64,000 nt of DNA from assembly GCA_008638375.1 (NCBI GenBank), contig CM018051.1, forward strand, positions 25,332,844-25,396,843. Direction: 5' to 3'. The position numbers were made by a program, and so were the translations under genes. The stretch is from Nyssa sinensis. Its lineage: Eukaryota; Streptophyta; Magnoliopsida; Cornales; Nyssaceae. The stretch's first letter is position 1; each line of letters opens with the position of its first letter. This document shows positions 1-11,389 of the stretch, piece by piece. The notes beneath the pieces were generated by a model that had not been told where the DNA came from, did no database searches, and was given only the letters and a program-made list of their open reading frames with translations.

Positions 1-1241
1 ATCAAATCTAGTCTTCATATGATTCCGTTCCTTTAAAATATCCTATTACGACATGCTTGTTAAATGTTTTATATTCAGCTCTTTTCTTGAAAATATTTAG
101 CATGTCTGAATAAAATGCAAATCTCTTAAAATATTCTGAATTTGATTATTCCAAGTATTTGGAGTCCCATTGCAGTGATTATAACTTACATGTTTTAAAT
201 ACTCGTGAAAAGTATATATATTGAAGAAGCCATGTAATAAATGTTTTACAAGATAACGGTGCATAAGCACCAGACATGATTTTGGGTTACATACGAACTC
301 AATTGATTGTCAAATGCCAGGTAGCAGGATCTGACCCCCCTGGTACGGGATATCTCCATTGTAGCATTGTCAGTAAAATGGGAGTCTGGTTCGAAACAGA
401 TTCCACCTAATTAAAGAGAAAAGATGATAAAATATTTTTGGAAATGGAAGCAGGTTTTACCCCCCATTTTCCTATACATGTTTTGAAGTAATGCTTTTGG
501 AAATGGAAGTAGGTTTTACCCCCATTTTATTATACGTGTTTATATGCTTTTAAATTGCATATGCTTTATTCAAAGAAATGTGTATTTAGCTTGAATACTT
601 TAAATGTTTCAAGGCTATCGATTTTAAGAATGCATATACTCTATGTTCTAAAAAGCACGAGCAATTGGTAGTGAGTATTTTATAAACCCTCATGTGCCAA
701 ACCACTACCAGTTGAAAACCCCATGACGAATGCAGCAATTACTCACAAGCTTTGATTAGCTTACCCGGATTCTATCCGCCCCACTTTCAGGTGACCGATA
801 GCAGTCTTGGCTGATGGGATTGATGATTAGAGTCTTGCCTATTTGAGGAAGGGCATAAACAACTGAGTACAAGACGGGCAGCTTTCTTTTTGGAGACACT
901 ATGAAACTTAGTTAGTTATTTTGGTCAAAAGACATTTGATGTTATGTAATTAAGTCCCGAGGGACGACTAGACATGGAATTGTATAAAATCTTTAAGTTT
1001 TAATTATGCTCTGAATGTATGACTATACATGTATACCGAAATGTGAAGAGCGGCAGTACTGGACGGATGTGCAAATTTTAAAATAAGAAAAGAAAAGAAA
1101 AAGTTTTTCACGCTTCTGCAAACCACATGAAGCATGTCCATCCGATACCACTGCTCATGAGAGCCTTGCCTCGAGGCCCTCGAGCCGAAGGGCGGCGGTC
1201 CTGACTCGAGATCCGCACAAGGTGGGTTTCGGGTCGTGATA
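1..1241 (+). repeat. 3' part of a long gypsy-type LTR, cut by window edge
   Basis: This non-coding stretch closely resembles the last 1.2 kb of the LTRs at 40716-44225 and 45097-48614. It shares the 'gggagtctggttcgaaacag' block, the paired 'ggaagcaggtttta' blocks and the ending with 'gagatccgcacaagg' and 'tttcgggt'. The LTR family ends in TGACA; here the end reads TGATA, one transition away. The Tat element's coding sequence resumes immediately after, so this LTR was inserted into the T1 element. Whether it is a solo LTR or the 3' LTR of a full element lies outside the window, so no target-site duplication can be checked. Confidence 0.75.
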
Positions 1242-1571
1242 AACGGGACAGCCAAGCCAAACCCATTGGCGAGCCCATCAAAGTGTTGGTCAGTTCAGAA
1301 TTAGAGGGGCGTTATTTGTACATTGGCCCAGACCTGACACACATCGAGCATGAAAAGATAGTTAGGTTTCTGAAAAACAACCTCTCTATGTTTGCTTGGG
1401 AGACCAAAGATATGGAGGGTATAGATCCTAACCTCATAACTCACAAGCTGATGGTAGATCCAGATCACCCACTAGTCAGACAGAAGAGAAGGTCGGTTGC
1501 TCCAAAACGGCATCGGATCATAAATGAGGAAGTCCAGAGGCTGCTTGAAGCTAGGATGATACGAGAAGTGT
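1242..1571 (+). pseudogene. Tat-lineage Ty3/gypsy pol, N-terminal edge of reverse transcriptase (T1)
   Basis: The open frame reads through the linker between protease and reverse transcriptase into the RT fingers. Visible landmarks are 'FLKNNLSMFAWETKDMEGID', 'VRQKRR' and 'EEVQRLLEARMIREV', all typical of the Tat clade of plant Ty3/gypsy elements. The frame stops where a solo LTR is inserted (1572-6639), and the RT continues in the matching frame at 6641. The upstream gag and protease are not in the window; an LTR fragment of another family (1-1241) lies there instead. It is a broken transposon gene and cannot give a working polyprotein. Confidence 0.85.
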
Positions 1572-1980
1572 TGTAACACCCCGATCTTATGCAATTAATA
1601 ATCAATTATTAATTAGTACCGGCTTAGAGAATAATCAAGGGAATTAACCCTAATCTCCCGATGGTCATGATAGACCGATAAAATAATTAAAACATGTCCG
1701 AGAATAGGGTACAATACCCGAACCTAATTATCATTTAATTAGGTGAAATAACGTCGTTTTAATACTAACGGAACTCGAATTAGTTAACCCCAGAAATTCT
1801 GAATGACTAATAAATGACACGGAACCTCTGACACTGAAGATAACTGAAATAGGAACTGACCGGAAGAAACTGTATCGAAAAAGGAGTTACGGAATGAAAG
1901 TTATGAAGGAAACATTGGAATCGAATTAATGCGCAGCCAAACAAGGCCTTAGCCCAAAAAGGTGAAAAATGGCCAAATTG

Positions 1981-2058
1981 GTGGTCAAGGGGAATTGAAC
2001 CCTTGACCTCTGGTGGAAAGAGATTTTCTCAAAAAACTTACCAATTAGGCTGCAGACC
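1981..2058 (-). other. tRNA-like sequence in the LTR, probably a pseudo-tRNA
   Basis: On the minus strand the segment has a box-B-like T arm (GGTTCAATTCC), a box-A-like D arm (AGCCTAATTGG) and potentially pairing ends GTGGTC and GACCAC. The anticodon arm does not fold cleanly, and the T stem has one extra C. It is therefore tRNA-derived or tRNA-mimicking rather than a credible tRNA gene. I cannot assign an anticodon. Confidence 0.4.
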
Positions 2059-3699
2059 ACTTTGTGTGTATATACACCAAGATTTGTATATAACCTCAAG
2101 TCTTGCCCAAACCACCACCCAAACTGGCCAATGGCTTAGCATGCATTCCCCACATCATTGCCATACATCATCCCTATCACCTCAATCAGCCACCAGCCCA
2201 CTAAGGATTGAGATACACTCACACATATATATATATATATGTATGTATATGTATAGCCATATGTACAATGCACTATGGTATAAATATGCAACCTTGCACT
2301 AAATTCTCTCTTCAGAGAATCTGATAATACCCAAACTGAGAGAGAGTGTATATGTGTACGTGAGGTGGCTGTGAGAGTTAGAGTATAGAGAGAAAAGAGA
2401 GGCAACCTTGTGCATGCAAGTGTTTGAGAGAAATTGGCCATTGAAGGTGCAAGGAGAGGGGGGCTTGAAGTTGAAGTGCATGACCCGAGAAAGCTTGAGG
2501 AGCACTGTGAGGATTCTGGACCGAGCCACTGAGAGAGAGAGGGTCACTGTTGAAGGTAAATTTCCAAAATTTGCCTCATTTCTTATTTTGATTTTTGGAA
2601 CTGTTTTTATGGGTTATTGAGGGTATAGGCTGCATGCATGCATTTATATCGATTCTAGGATGTATATTATGTATGCTGTGAGAGTCATAAGTGTCGGGTT
2701 GGCCAAAAACCATGAAACCCGAAACCAACCTCCATTAAAGGACCTTGAAACACCAAGTCTGATTTGACCGAAACAGTTTTAGATTTGGCATATTGGAACT
2801 CAGAATAGACCCCAAGGGGACCTTAAACACCATGATCCGCGACCCTAGAACTCACCACAGCCCATCGAATTTAAAAATAAAGCCACGGGTCAAAAATACA
2901 ATCTGCCAAAACATGCAACCAAACCGAAATATAAAAACGAGAACTTGAACCTTATGATCCGTAGGTCATGCAGCAACAAATTCGGTGTAAAATGGTTGAG
3001 AAATGAGGGTGCTAGAGCAAGTTGCAGGCCTCCCTATCGTTTCTCCCAGCCGTGACCGTGAGCCCAAATCAGGGACCTAGAGCAATGCCAAATCATCCCT
3101 TAACAATCTAGAAATGATTTAGAATAGAAAACAGGGAGTTTCAGTGAAGGGAAACTCACGAAATTGGAAGAAGAAATCTGCAGAAACTAGGGCAACCGAG
3201 GGTAATTTCATGAAGAAGACGACCGAGTTGACTCGCTGCCTTGAGCCGAGTCAACCGAGCCAACTCGGACACGTGTCTGTCCACGAGCGTGCCACCGAAT
3301 TAATAAAACTGTGCCGTTTTGGGTGTAGATTGATTTGTTTAAAATCAAATCCGGCCTGTTTGGGTACGGTGATAGCAAATTAAAATTGGTTTGGGCTTAG
3401 CCCTAAACACGGATAAGGGCCAATTAGGGGATAAGAGGAATATTTAATTCCGGTTCACTGAGGGTTATTGAACCGGTTGGTTCACTAGAGTCCTGGACCG
3501 GTTCAATTTTTGAACCCTAAAACCAAGGGGTTTGAACCCCTAAATTATGTAATTATATTTTGACCCCTGAAGTTTCCTGAAATTACGGATTTGTCCCCAA
3601 CTGTTTTAACAGAATCCTACTGTGGCCCAGAATTTTGAGAAATTTCTTCATTTAAGCCCTGAATAAATTAATTAAATAATAAAACAATTATTTAATTAT

Positions 3700-4740
3700 T
3701 TTAATAAATAGGTAAAATTACAATTTTACCCCTAGACATTAAATATGTCAAACGGAGTCCAAATAAATTAAATAAATAGTGTATTTTCACTATTTCAAAT
3801 ATTCTGGACTCAATGGTACAGTCCGATTTTGGAAATACAGTCCCGAAAAATACAGACCCGTAAGTGATAAATGACCGAACTGCCCCTAATGGTACCCAGA
3901 CCCAAATAAAAATATCAGATAGCCTAATTTGACTATCTCGGGCATTCTGAACTCAACGGTGAGGTCCGTTTAATGAACCGAGGTCCCGAAAAATACAGAC
4001 ACGTAGGTATAAATGACCGAATTGCCCTTAATGATACCCAAGGCCGATTAAACATAACAGATAGTCCAATTTCACTATGTTGGACACTCTGGACCCAATG
4101 GTGAGGTCCATTTTATGAACTGACGTGCCGAAAAATACGACACATGAAATTACCAAATTACCCCTGATACCGTACGAGACCTAAACAAAGTCCGATTGGG
4201 ACGAAATTGATGCCGGTAGGAGCCCAGACTCTGGTGAGACTGTATACTTGATTAGATGACGAATCGGGATCAGAATTACACAAAACGTAAAATGACCAAA
4301 ATACCCCTGAGCACTGTAAGTGCAAAGTAGAGGTCGAATAAAGGTCAAACTGATATGATAAATTATCATAGGGATAATTATGAACACTGAAAGGCTAAAT
4401 AAGACTCCGAGACAGTCAATGCGTAAAACGAGAAATGACCGATGTGTCCCGACGATCTAAAGCAGATACCAAATGAAGTCCAAGGGACTTACAAATTTAT
4501 ACATGAGATATATGGGACGTTCTGAGGACCATGATAGGGTCCGGGGCAAAAATGACAAAATTACCATTTTGCCCCTAGGACTAAATAAGTACCCAACTGA
4601 TACCGATTAAAGTCTAAAAGACTTAAAACTTCATATATACGATATATGGGATATTCCGAAGACCACGACAAGGTTCGGGACAAGAATGGTAAAATTACCA
4701 TTTTGCCCCTAAGGTTGAATGAGTGCCTGACTGATAACAA
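3700..4740 (+). repeat. Degenerate tandem repeats of about 110-130 bp in the LTR
   Basis: A module recurs with the order 'tctgga-ctcaatggt-gaggtcc', then 'ccgaaaaatac', then 'accgaa-tgcccctaa'. Copies appear near 3810, 3945, 4080, 4200 and, more diverged, to about 4720. The same module appears in the other long LTRs of the window (near 28600, 39100, 42540, 46910 and, reversed, 20780). Confidence 0.65.
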
Positions 4741-6640
4741 TTGAAGTCTAAATGACTTAGGATATAATCCTAATAATTGCTAAGCCTAATTAAAGAATGA
4801 AATAGCCTCGAGTGAGACCCAATGGAAGGGCGATAGGCTACTAGGCTATCTTAGGTAATCCGATAGACACCTAAGATGACGAATAAGACCTGAATGGATG
4901 AATTCTGATCTATCTATGATTAATGATGATTATTCAGGATGTACAAGGATGTGCCTGAAACAATGTTTGGAGGTTGTCAGATTATTTGCGCAAGGAGATA
5001 AACCTAAAAGTTTGTGAGTAACTTCTGACACTGTTTTGATTCTGTCCCTTGATTTATTGATCTGTTTTGAATGCAATTATTTAAGTGCAATTATTTAAAT
5101 GCATGCCTTTTCGTACTATATCACTTATGGCATGGTTTTAGTCTTTTTAAATAATTGACTATATTTTTGATCCCTGTGCTAGCATCCCGTACTGTTTTGC
5201 CTGTTTTGAACTGTTGAGATAAATGGATGTATTGAACCATTATTCCCGAAATGATTAAACTAACCATGTGATATAGGCAAAGAACGATATTTTGTCGTAC
5301 CGTACTACTTGTATAGTATACTGTCTAAATACTATATTGTTTAAATGTACGTACTTAATGTAGGCCCTTTGCACTACATTTCACACGACGTGATTGTGTC
5401 CTTTGAATTAGGAATTCCGTTCAGTTCGGTTATGTGCTATCCGTTAATGCTATGTCTATGTCCCTGATTGATACGTTTGATTCCATTGTGTACCGCCGGT
5501 CGATAATAGGTCTATTTGGATTGATGTATTGTTCAGTTCCGTTATGTTCTACCCGTAATGACATGTCTCTGTCTTGATTAAAACGTTGTTCAGTTCGGTC
5601 ATGATTCGTTCCGCTAGTGATATGTCTCCGACTTGATTGTTATATTGTTTCTACTCAGCTCCGTTATGTTTCGTTCCGTTCATGATGTGCTTGTGTCTTG
5701 ATTAGTATATTGTTTTTGTTTAGTTCTGTTATGTTCTAGCGATTGAAGGTATGCTTTCGTCTTGATTGATGTCTTGTTCAGATCCGCTATATTTTAGCCG
5801 TCGATGATATGCCTCTGTCTTGATTGACTTATTGTTCCCACTCAGTCTCAGCTGTGATTCGTTCCGTTAATGAAGTGTCTGTGTCTTGATCGATATATTG
5901 GCAATGGTTATTGTTTTGGCCCGATTGGTTATGTTATGTTCCGATTCGTTTGTACTGTTTGTGCAAATCTTGTTCCATTGTACTAGACTGCTTATGAAAT
6001 GGATTTAGAAAATTGTTATTTTGAAATGATTAAATTATCCACGTGCCTTGGAAGCAAGGACTGGTTTTGAAACCCATGATAGGGAATCTGTGTTACTCAC
6101 TGGGCTTATTTAAGCTCACCCCATTATTCTGACATTTTTCAGGAATTACCTCCATTGGATTAGAAGGTACTATGACATGACGTGAATAGGCCAAGTGGCA
6201 TTGCAAATAAGGATCAGATGGCACTGATTTGTAGAGACTTACATTCTTGTGAATCGAATCCGTATATCCAGGTAAGTGATATGATACGACTGACTTGATT
6301 GACATGCACTAGATATTGGAACATGGCTCATGGAACTAAATGGTACTCTAGAGATATTAGATCTGCTATGTTGTTATATGCTTGATTTTAGATATGCTCT
6401 GAAATTAGAATTGTTGACTGACCAGATTTAGTCTTGCTCTGTGATACATATACTTATGATGGATAAGTGAGTTGCATTCCCGTGATACAAAGAAAAAGTT
6501 TTAAATTCCGCTGCATCTGACCCTACAGTTGGAGTGCAATTCGTCGGAAAGTTCAGAATTTGCCTTTGGTTGGTCGCGTCGCGACCGACTGGCAGTCACG
6601 TCCTCGACATCCGCGTAGGGTGGGGTTCGGGATGTGACAA

Positions 6641-7711
6641 GTGTTCTACCCAGAGTGGCTAGCCAACACCATCTTGGTCAAGAAGAAAAATGGCAAGTGG
6701 AGGGTTTGCGTTGATTATACAGACCTCAATAAGGCGTGCCCCAAAGACAGCTTTCCACTGCCAAGGATAGATCAACTGGTTGATGCCACCGCGGGGCACG
6801 AGCTCATGAGTTTTATGGATGCCTATTCTGGGTATAACCAAATTCAGATGTACCCTCCAAACCAAGAGAAGACAGCCTTCATAACCGAACGAGGTCTCTA
6901 CTGCTACAGAGTAATGTCTTTCGGTTTGAAGAATGCTGGAGCCACATACCAGTGGTTGGTGAACAAGATGTTCAGCCCACTGCTCAGCAATACCATGGAG
7001 GTATATATTGATGATATGCTGGTCAAAAGTCTGCAGAAAGGTATTCACCTCCAGCACTTAGCCCAAACCTTCAATATCCTAAGACAGCACAAGATGAAGC
7101 TCAACCCCTCGAAATGTACCTTCGGGGTGACGAAGGGAAAATTCTTAAGATACATTGTTTCTTAGAGGGGTATCGAAGCCGACCTCACTCAGATCCAAGC
7201 TCGGATTGGACTGAAGTCACCGAGAACCATAAAAGACATTCAAGCGCTGAATGGCAGAATCGCGGCATTAAGCAGATTTATCTCCAAATCCACTGATCGC
7301 TGCCTACCTTTTTTCAAAGCTCTAAAGGGCAACAAAGCTTTACAGTGGATGGAAGAATGTGAGAAAGCTTTTCAAGAGCTGAAGGAGTATCTAGCCTCTC
7401 CAGAACTCCTGTCAAAACCAATGCAGAGGGAAAAGCTACTCTTGTACCTTGCAGTCCCTAAAAACGCGGTCAACTCCGCGTTAGTCAGACAGGACAGGGG
7501 AACATAGAGGCCCATATTCTACGTCAGTAGGGCACTACTCAACACGGAAAAGAGATATCCAAAAATGGAAAAGCTAGCCTTCGTTTTGGTAATATCAGCT
7601 CGAAAGCTCCGACCTTATTTCCAAACTCATCCAATTGAAATCCCAACTGCCTATCCTCTGAAGTCAATATTAAGGAAGCTAGAGGTGTAGGGAAGATTAG
7701 TAAAATGGTCT
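6641..7711 (+). pseudogene. Tat-lineage Ty3/gypsy pol: reverse transcriptase and first RNase H (T1)
   Basis: This continues the RT after the solo LTR. Visible are 'WRVCVDYTDLNKACPKDSFP', 'FMDAYSGYNQI', 'FGLKNAGATYQ' and the catalytic YIDD box ('EVYIDDMLVKS', about 7006-7030). The frame continues past a TAG at 7163-7165 through the thumb ('LNGRIAALSRFISKSTDRC', 'PFFKALK') into the first RNase H ('FYVSRALLNTEKRYPKMEKL'), with further TAG codons near 7504 and 7688. Two of these three stops sit where the family commonly has Gln. RNA-templated DNA synthesis would be its role in an intact element; this copy is dead. Confidence 0.9.
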
Positions 7712-8262
7712 GTGGAGTTAGGGGAATGTGACATATCATATGTGCCACGAAGCTTCATCAAAGGGCAGGCTTTGGCTGATTTCGTTGCCGAGTTCACCCC
7801 GGCACTTCAAGACAAGGCACAACTCATCCAAACTTCAGAAACCTGGCTGCTCTACATTGATGGCTCGTCAACCGATCAGGGCTCAGGAGTGGGCCTGGTA
7901 CTACAGTCCCCTGATGGGCTCTCGTCAGAAAAAGCAGTCAACCTGAGATTCAAAGCTTCCAACAATGAAGCAGAATATGAAGCCTTAATCCTAGGCATAA
8001 AGTTGGCTCTGGAATGTGAGGTTCAGAACCTTAACGTCTTCTCAGACTCCCAACTGGTGGTAAGCCAAGTCATGGGAGAATCCTCCATTAAAGATGATAG
8101 GATGCTTCGGTACTCCGAACTGGTGAATTGCTTGAAGCACTCCTTCCAGACGTTCACTATCTAGAAAATTGAAAGAAACCAGAACTGCAGAGCAGATGCT
8201 TTGGCAAACATGGCATCTCGCCTAAAGTCTGAAGCAAACTCCATAGTAAAAATTTCCTACCA
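7712..8262 (+). pseudogene. Second (archaeal-type) RNase H of Tat element T1
   Basis: A second RNase H domain follows the first, with 'LLYIDGSSTDQGSGVGLVL', 'NNEAEYEALILGIKLALE' and 'VFSDSQLVVSQV' carrying the acidic active-site residues. 'ADALANMAS' follows after a TAG at 8162. Two consecutive RNase H domains are a known hallmark of the Tat/Athila branch of plant Ty3/gypsy elements, and this supports the lineage call. The stretch is in the frame of the preceding RNase H, so it was part of the same polyprotein. Confidence 0.85.
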
Positions 8263-9555
8263 GCCAGGACCCAGCATAGAGGAAGCCCAAGTTGCCCAAA
8301 TTGCTGAACAGCCCCAGAACTGGATGACTCCAATCCTCCAGTACCTAGAATCCGGGCTCCTCCCAGAAGACAAAAACAAAGCCAGGAGAATCCGAATCAG
8401 AGCGGCTCGGTACCTGGTCCTGAGCAACAAGCTTTATAGAAGGTTTTATTCTCAACCTCTGTTAAAATGCTTAGCTCCGGAAGAATCACAATATGTCTTG
8501 GTTGAGATACATGAGGGTATTTGCGGAATCATAATGGGGGTAGAACGATAGCTCATCGAGCTCTGACTCAGGGCTATTACTGGCCTAGCATGCTAAGGCA
8601 AGCTAAGGAGTATGTCCAGAAGTGCGACAAATGCCAAAGATTTGCCCCATATCAACACCAGCCTCACTACGAGCTCATTCTGATTACTAGTCCTTGGCCC
8701 TTTACTCAGTAGGGGATGGACATCGTGGGTCCATTACCAAAGGCCCTATTGAGCAGGAAATATCTCTTGGTAGCCATTGACTACTTCTCTAAGTAGGCCG
8801 AAGCCGAACCTTTAACACACATCACAGAGAAGGAAGTTGAGAACTTCACCTGGAAGAACATTGTTTGCAGGTTCGGTATACCACGTGTGATCATCTCTGA
8901 CAATGGGACACAGTTCAATGGTAAAGGCTTTAAGAAATTCTATGAAAATCTCAACATTAGGCAACACTTTGCCTCTCCAGGCCATCCACAAGCAAATGGG
9001 CAAACAGAGGTCACCAACCGAACGATCCTTGATGGATTAAAGAAAAGGTTGGAGCAGGCCAAAGGAAAGTGGGTAGAGGAACTCCCTGGAGTTCTTTGGG
9101 CCTACAGAACAACTAGAAGAACTCCCACCTCTGAAACTCCCTTCTCACTGGCCTATGGAACAAAAGCAGTAATCCTAGTTGAGATCGGAATGCCAACTCT
9201 GAGGACTGAAGCCTTCGAGCAAGAGTCCAATGATCAGCATCTAACAGAAAATTTGGATCTACTTGAAGAAAAAAGGGATCAAGCCAGCATCAGGATGGAA
9301 GCCTATCAGCAGAGAATGGTCAGCAAATCCAAGGTGGGGCTCAAGACGGTCAGCTTTCAAGTCGGAGACTTTGTCTTAAGAAGAGTCTTTCCAAACACCA
9401 AGGATCCCACTATGGGAAAGTTGTCACCAAACTGGGAAGGCCCCTACAGAGTGACGAATGTTGTTAGGCCTACCACCTACTAGCTAGAAGACATGACTGG
9501 GAAGCCTATTCCTAGGCCGTGGAACGTGGAACATTTACGGAAGTATTATCAATAG
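8263..9555 (+). pseudogene. Integrase of Tat element T1
   Basis: The zinc-binding N-terminus is seen as 'EIHEGI', 'YYWPSM' and 'KCDKCQRFAPYQ', with a frameshift between about 8521 and 8551. The catalytic core has the D-D-E residues: 'GMDIVGPLPKA', 'VIISDNGTQFNGKGF' (about 8887-8930) and 'GHPQANGQTEVTNRT'. The C-terminal GPF/Y-like segment 'LSPNWEGPYRVTNVV' leads to a final 'NVEHLRKYYQ' and a TAG at 9553-9555. TAG codons interrupt it near 8710, 8794 and 9481, two of them at positions where Trp is usual. No chromodomain is present, as expected for Tat elements. Confidence 0.9.
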
Positions 9556-9593
9556 AGATGTTTCTTTCTTTTGAATACCTCCATGGAATGTTT

Positions 9594-10430
9594 ATCTTAT
9601 AATGCATAGGCCTCTAGAGCTTGGTCCATCTACAATGCACAAGCCTCTAGAGCCTGGTCCATCTATAATGCACATGTCTTAGTACTTGGTCCATCTTTTA
9701 ATGCACAGGCCTCTAGAGCCTGTCCATCTATAATGCACAAGTCTTAGTACTTGGTCCATCTTATAATGCACAGGCCTCCAGAGCCGGGTCCATCTATAAT
9801 GCACAAGTCTTAGTACTTGGTCCATCTTTTAATGCACAGGCCTCTAGAGCCTGGTCCATCTATAATGCACAAGTCTTAGTACTTGGTCCATCTTTTAATG
9901 TACAGGCCTCCAGAGCCTAGTCCATATACAATGCACAAGCCTTAGTGCTTAGTCCGTCTTTTAATGTATAGGCCTCTAGAGCATGGTCCATCTTATAATG
10001 CACAGGCCTCCAAAGCCTATTCCATCTATAATGCGCAAGTCTTAATACTTGGTCCATCTTTTAATGCATAGGCCTCCGAGCCTGGTCCATCTATAATGCA
10101 CAAGTCTTACTACTTGGTCCATCTTTTAATGCATAGGCCTCTGAGCCTAGTCCATCTATAATGCACAAGTCTTAGTACTTGGTCCATCTTTTAATGCACA
10201 GGCCTCTAAAGCCTGGTCCATCTATAATACACAAGTCTTAGTACTTGGTCCATCTATAATGCACAGGCCTTTAGAGCTTGGTCCATCTACAATGCACAAG
10301 CCTTAATGCTTGGTCCGTTTTTTAATGCACAGGCCTCCAGAGCCTGGTCCATCTATAATGCACAGGCCTTCCGAGCTTGGTCCATCTTCAATACACAGAT
10401 TCTATGATCTAGTCCATCCAAAGACAGAAG
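9594..10430 (+). repeat. Minisatellite of ~32-nt units between pol and the antisense genes (T1)
   Basis: About 25 units alternate between two types. Type A contains 'AGGCCTCTAGAGCCTGG' and type B contains 'AAGTCTTAGTACTTGG'. They are joined by 'TCCATCTATAATGCAC' or 'TCCATCTTTTAATGCAC'. Each type holds an imperfect palindrome. The same array appears in reverse orientation at the right edge (63735-64000) at the equivalent place in T2, so it belongs to this transposon family. It is not a CRISPR array: unit-to-unit spacers are conserved, not unique. Confidence 0.9.
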
Positions 10431-10690
10431 TTCCAAACATCTTCAAACTAAAGTTTCCTAGATTGGAATACCTCAGAGCTGATACTTAGATTATTTGGCT
10501 TATGTACCAGCAAGCAACAAATACTATAGTACCGAGCAGGATTAAAGTACTTTGATTCAAGACTTCAAGTTTTATTCTAGTTTCTTTGATCTACTCTTAG
10601 AACGTACAGAAAAGTCAGTCGTCAGAAGTGCACGAAAAGGTGTTTTAACTCCAAAAGAGCACATTCAAATACAAAGAACATCAGATCTGA
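10431..10690. other. Non-coding T1 segment between the minisatellite and antisense gene 2
   Basis: Sequence similar to the T2 stretch 63480-63735, in reverse. I see no gene. A reverse-complement AATAAA-type poly(A) signal ('caattttattgatg', about 10702-10715) adjoins it and would serve the minus-strand antisense gene. Confidence 0.5.
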
Positions 10691-10952
10691 GAAGAATGAA
10701 CTCAATTTTATTGATGATTTAGCAAATTTACATCAGTACAAGAAGACTGGAAGTAAAACAAGTACACAAAAGCTACAACAAAGGCATCACTACGCTTTCA
10801 CAACATCATGGCTTTCTTCCTTGAATGAGAAAGGGACCTAGGATCCAAACCTCCATTACCGCCGCCGCCGGCTCCATTTGAAAAGAAGGAACCCTGAACC
10901 CCAATCTGCAGCAAGAAGCACCCAGGCCATTTCATCATCACTGTCATTGATC

Positions 10953-11261
10953 TCAAGACCAACGGATGATGAGGGCTCTGGGTCTTAGGAGACCTCTATT
11001 CATCTCCTTTAAAGCCGGCATGACACCCCAACCGATTTGAGCAAGGGTCTCTGCCAAGACACAAAGGGAAGGAGGCATCCCACCTTCATCTTCATCACCA
11101 ATGCTCCAAGCCTCGGTCGAATCAAGGAAGGTCCACCTCCAATCGGAGAAATCTTGACCGGATGCTAAGATGGACGAGAAGATCTTTGCCTCCTCTAATC
11201 CTTCTTTGGAGACTGAATTAAAGGGAAGGTTAACTCTCGGCCACAGTTTAATCATTCCCAA
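10953..11261 (-). pseudogene. Antisense gene 2 of Tat element T1, function unknown
   Basis: The frame encodes about 100 residues beginning 'MGMIKLWPRVNLPF' and containing 'STEAWSIGDEDEGG' and 'IGWGVMP'. It matches the T2 frame at 62854-63180 ('MIKLWPRVNLP', 'LLDSTEAWSAGDED', 'IGWGV'), with an in-frame TAG just upstream in this copy. A minus-strand TATA box lies at 11393-11401, a palindrome AACCGTCGCAACGGTT at 11432-11447, and a poly(A) signal near 10702-10715. A second short frame after the stop ('NDSDDEMAWVLL' on the minus strand, about 10870-10960) is also conserved in both copies. I do not recognise the family. Confidence 0.6.
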
Positions 11262-11389
11262 CTTGGACTAAAAATCGTCAATCATCTCCGGGCAAATGGT
11301 AAGCCTCTAAAAGAAATTCAAATCCTCTCCGATAGGGGAATAGTATGGGAGCAAAAGTAAAAAGATGGGGCGCAACCGTACACTTCTCT

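Larger units (their letters stand above)
1572..6639 (+). mobile_element. Solo LTR, 5,068 bp, inside the T1 reverse transcriptase
   Basis: The element begins TGTAACACCCCG, ends GGGATGTGACA, and is flanked by a perfect 5-bp duplication AGTGT (1567-1571 and 6640-6644). Removing it and one duplication makes the interrupted RT frame continuous, which fixes both ends. Nothing inside looks like gag or pol, and no PBS or second LTR is visible, so a very long solo LTR of Ty3/gypsy type is the simplest reading. Contents include a tRNA-like segment (1981-2058), a (TA)n tract near 2224-2253, a GA-rich leader-like stretch (2330-2550), and a degenerate repeat of roughly 110-130 bp from about 3700 to 4740. 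A non-autonomous element with unrecognised LTRs is the alternative. Confidence 0.85.

Noticed and set aside
2136..2547. Minus-strand frames rich in S, L and T in the 5-kb LTR
   Set aside because: They arise from GA/CT-rich and TA-rich microsatellite sequence.
6659..7057. 132-residue minus-strand frame opposite RT
   Set aside because: A shadow of the RT coding strand; the codon pattern follows the plus-strand motifs.
9594..10430. CRISPR-like regular repeats
   Set aside because: The units between repeats are themselves conserved and alternate, the context is a plant retrotransposon, and no cas genes exist.
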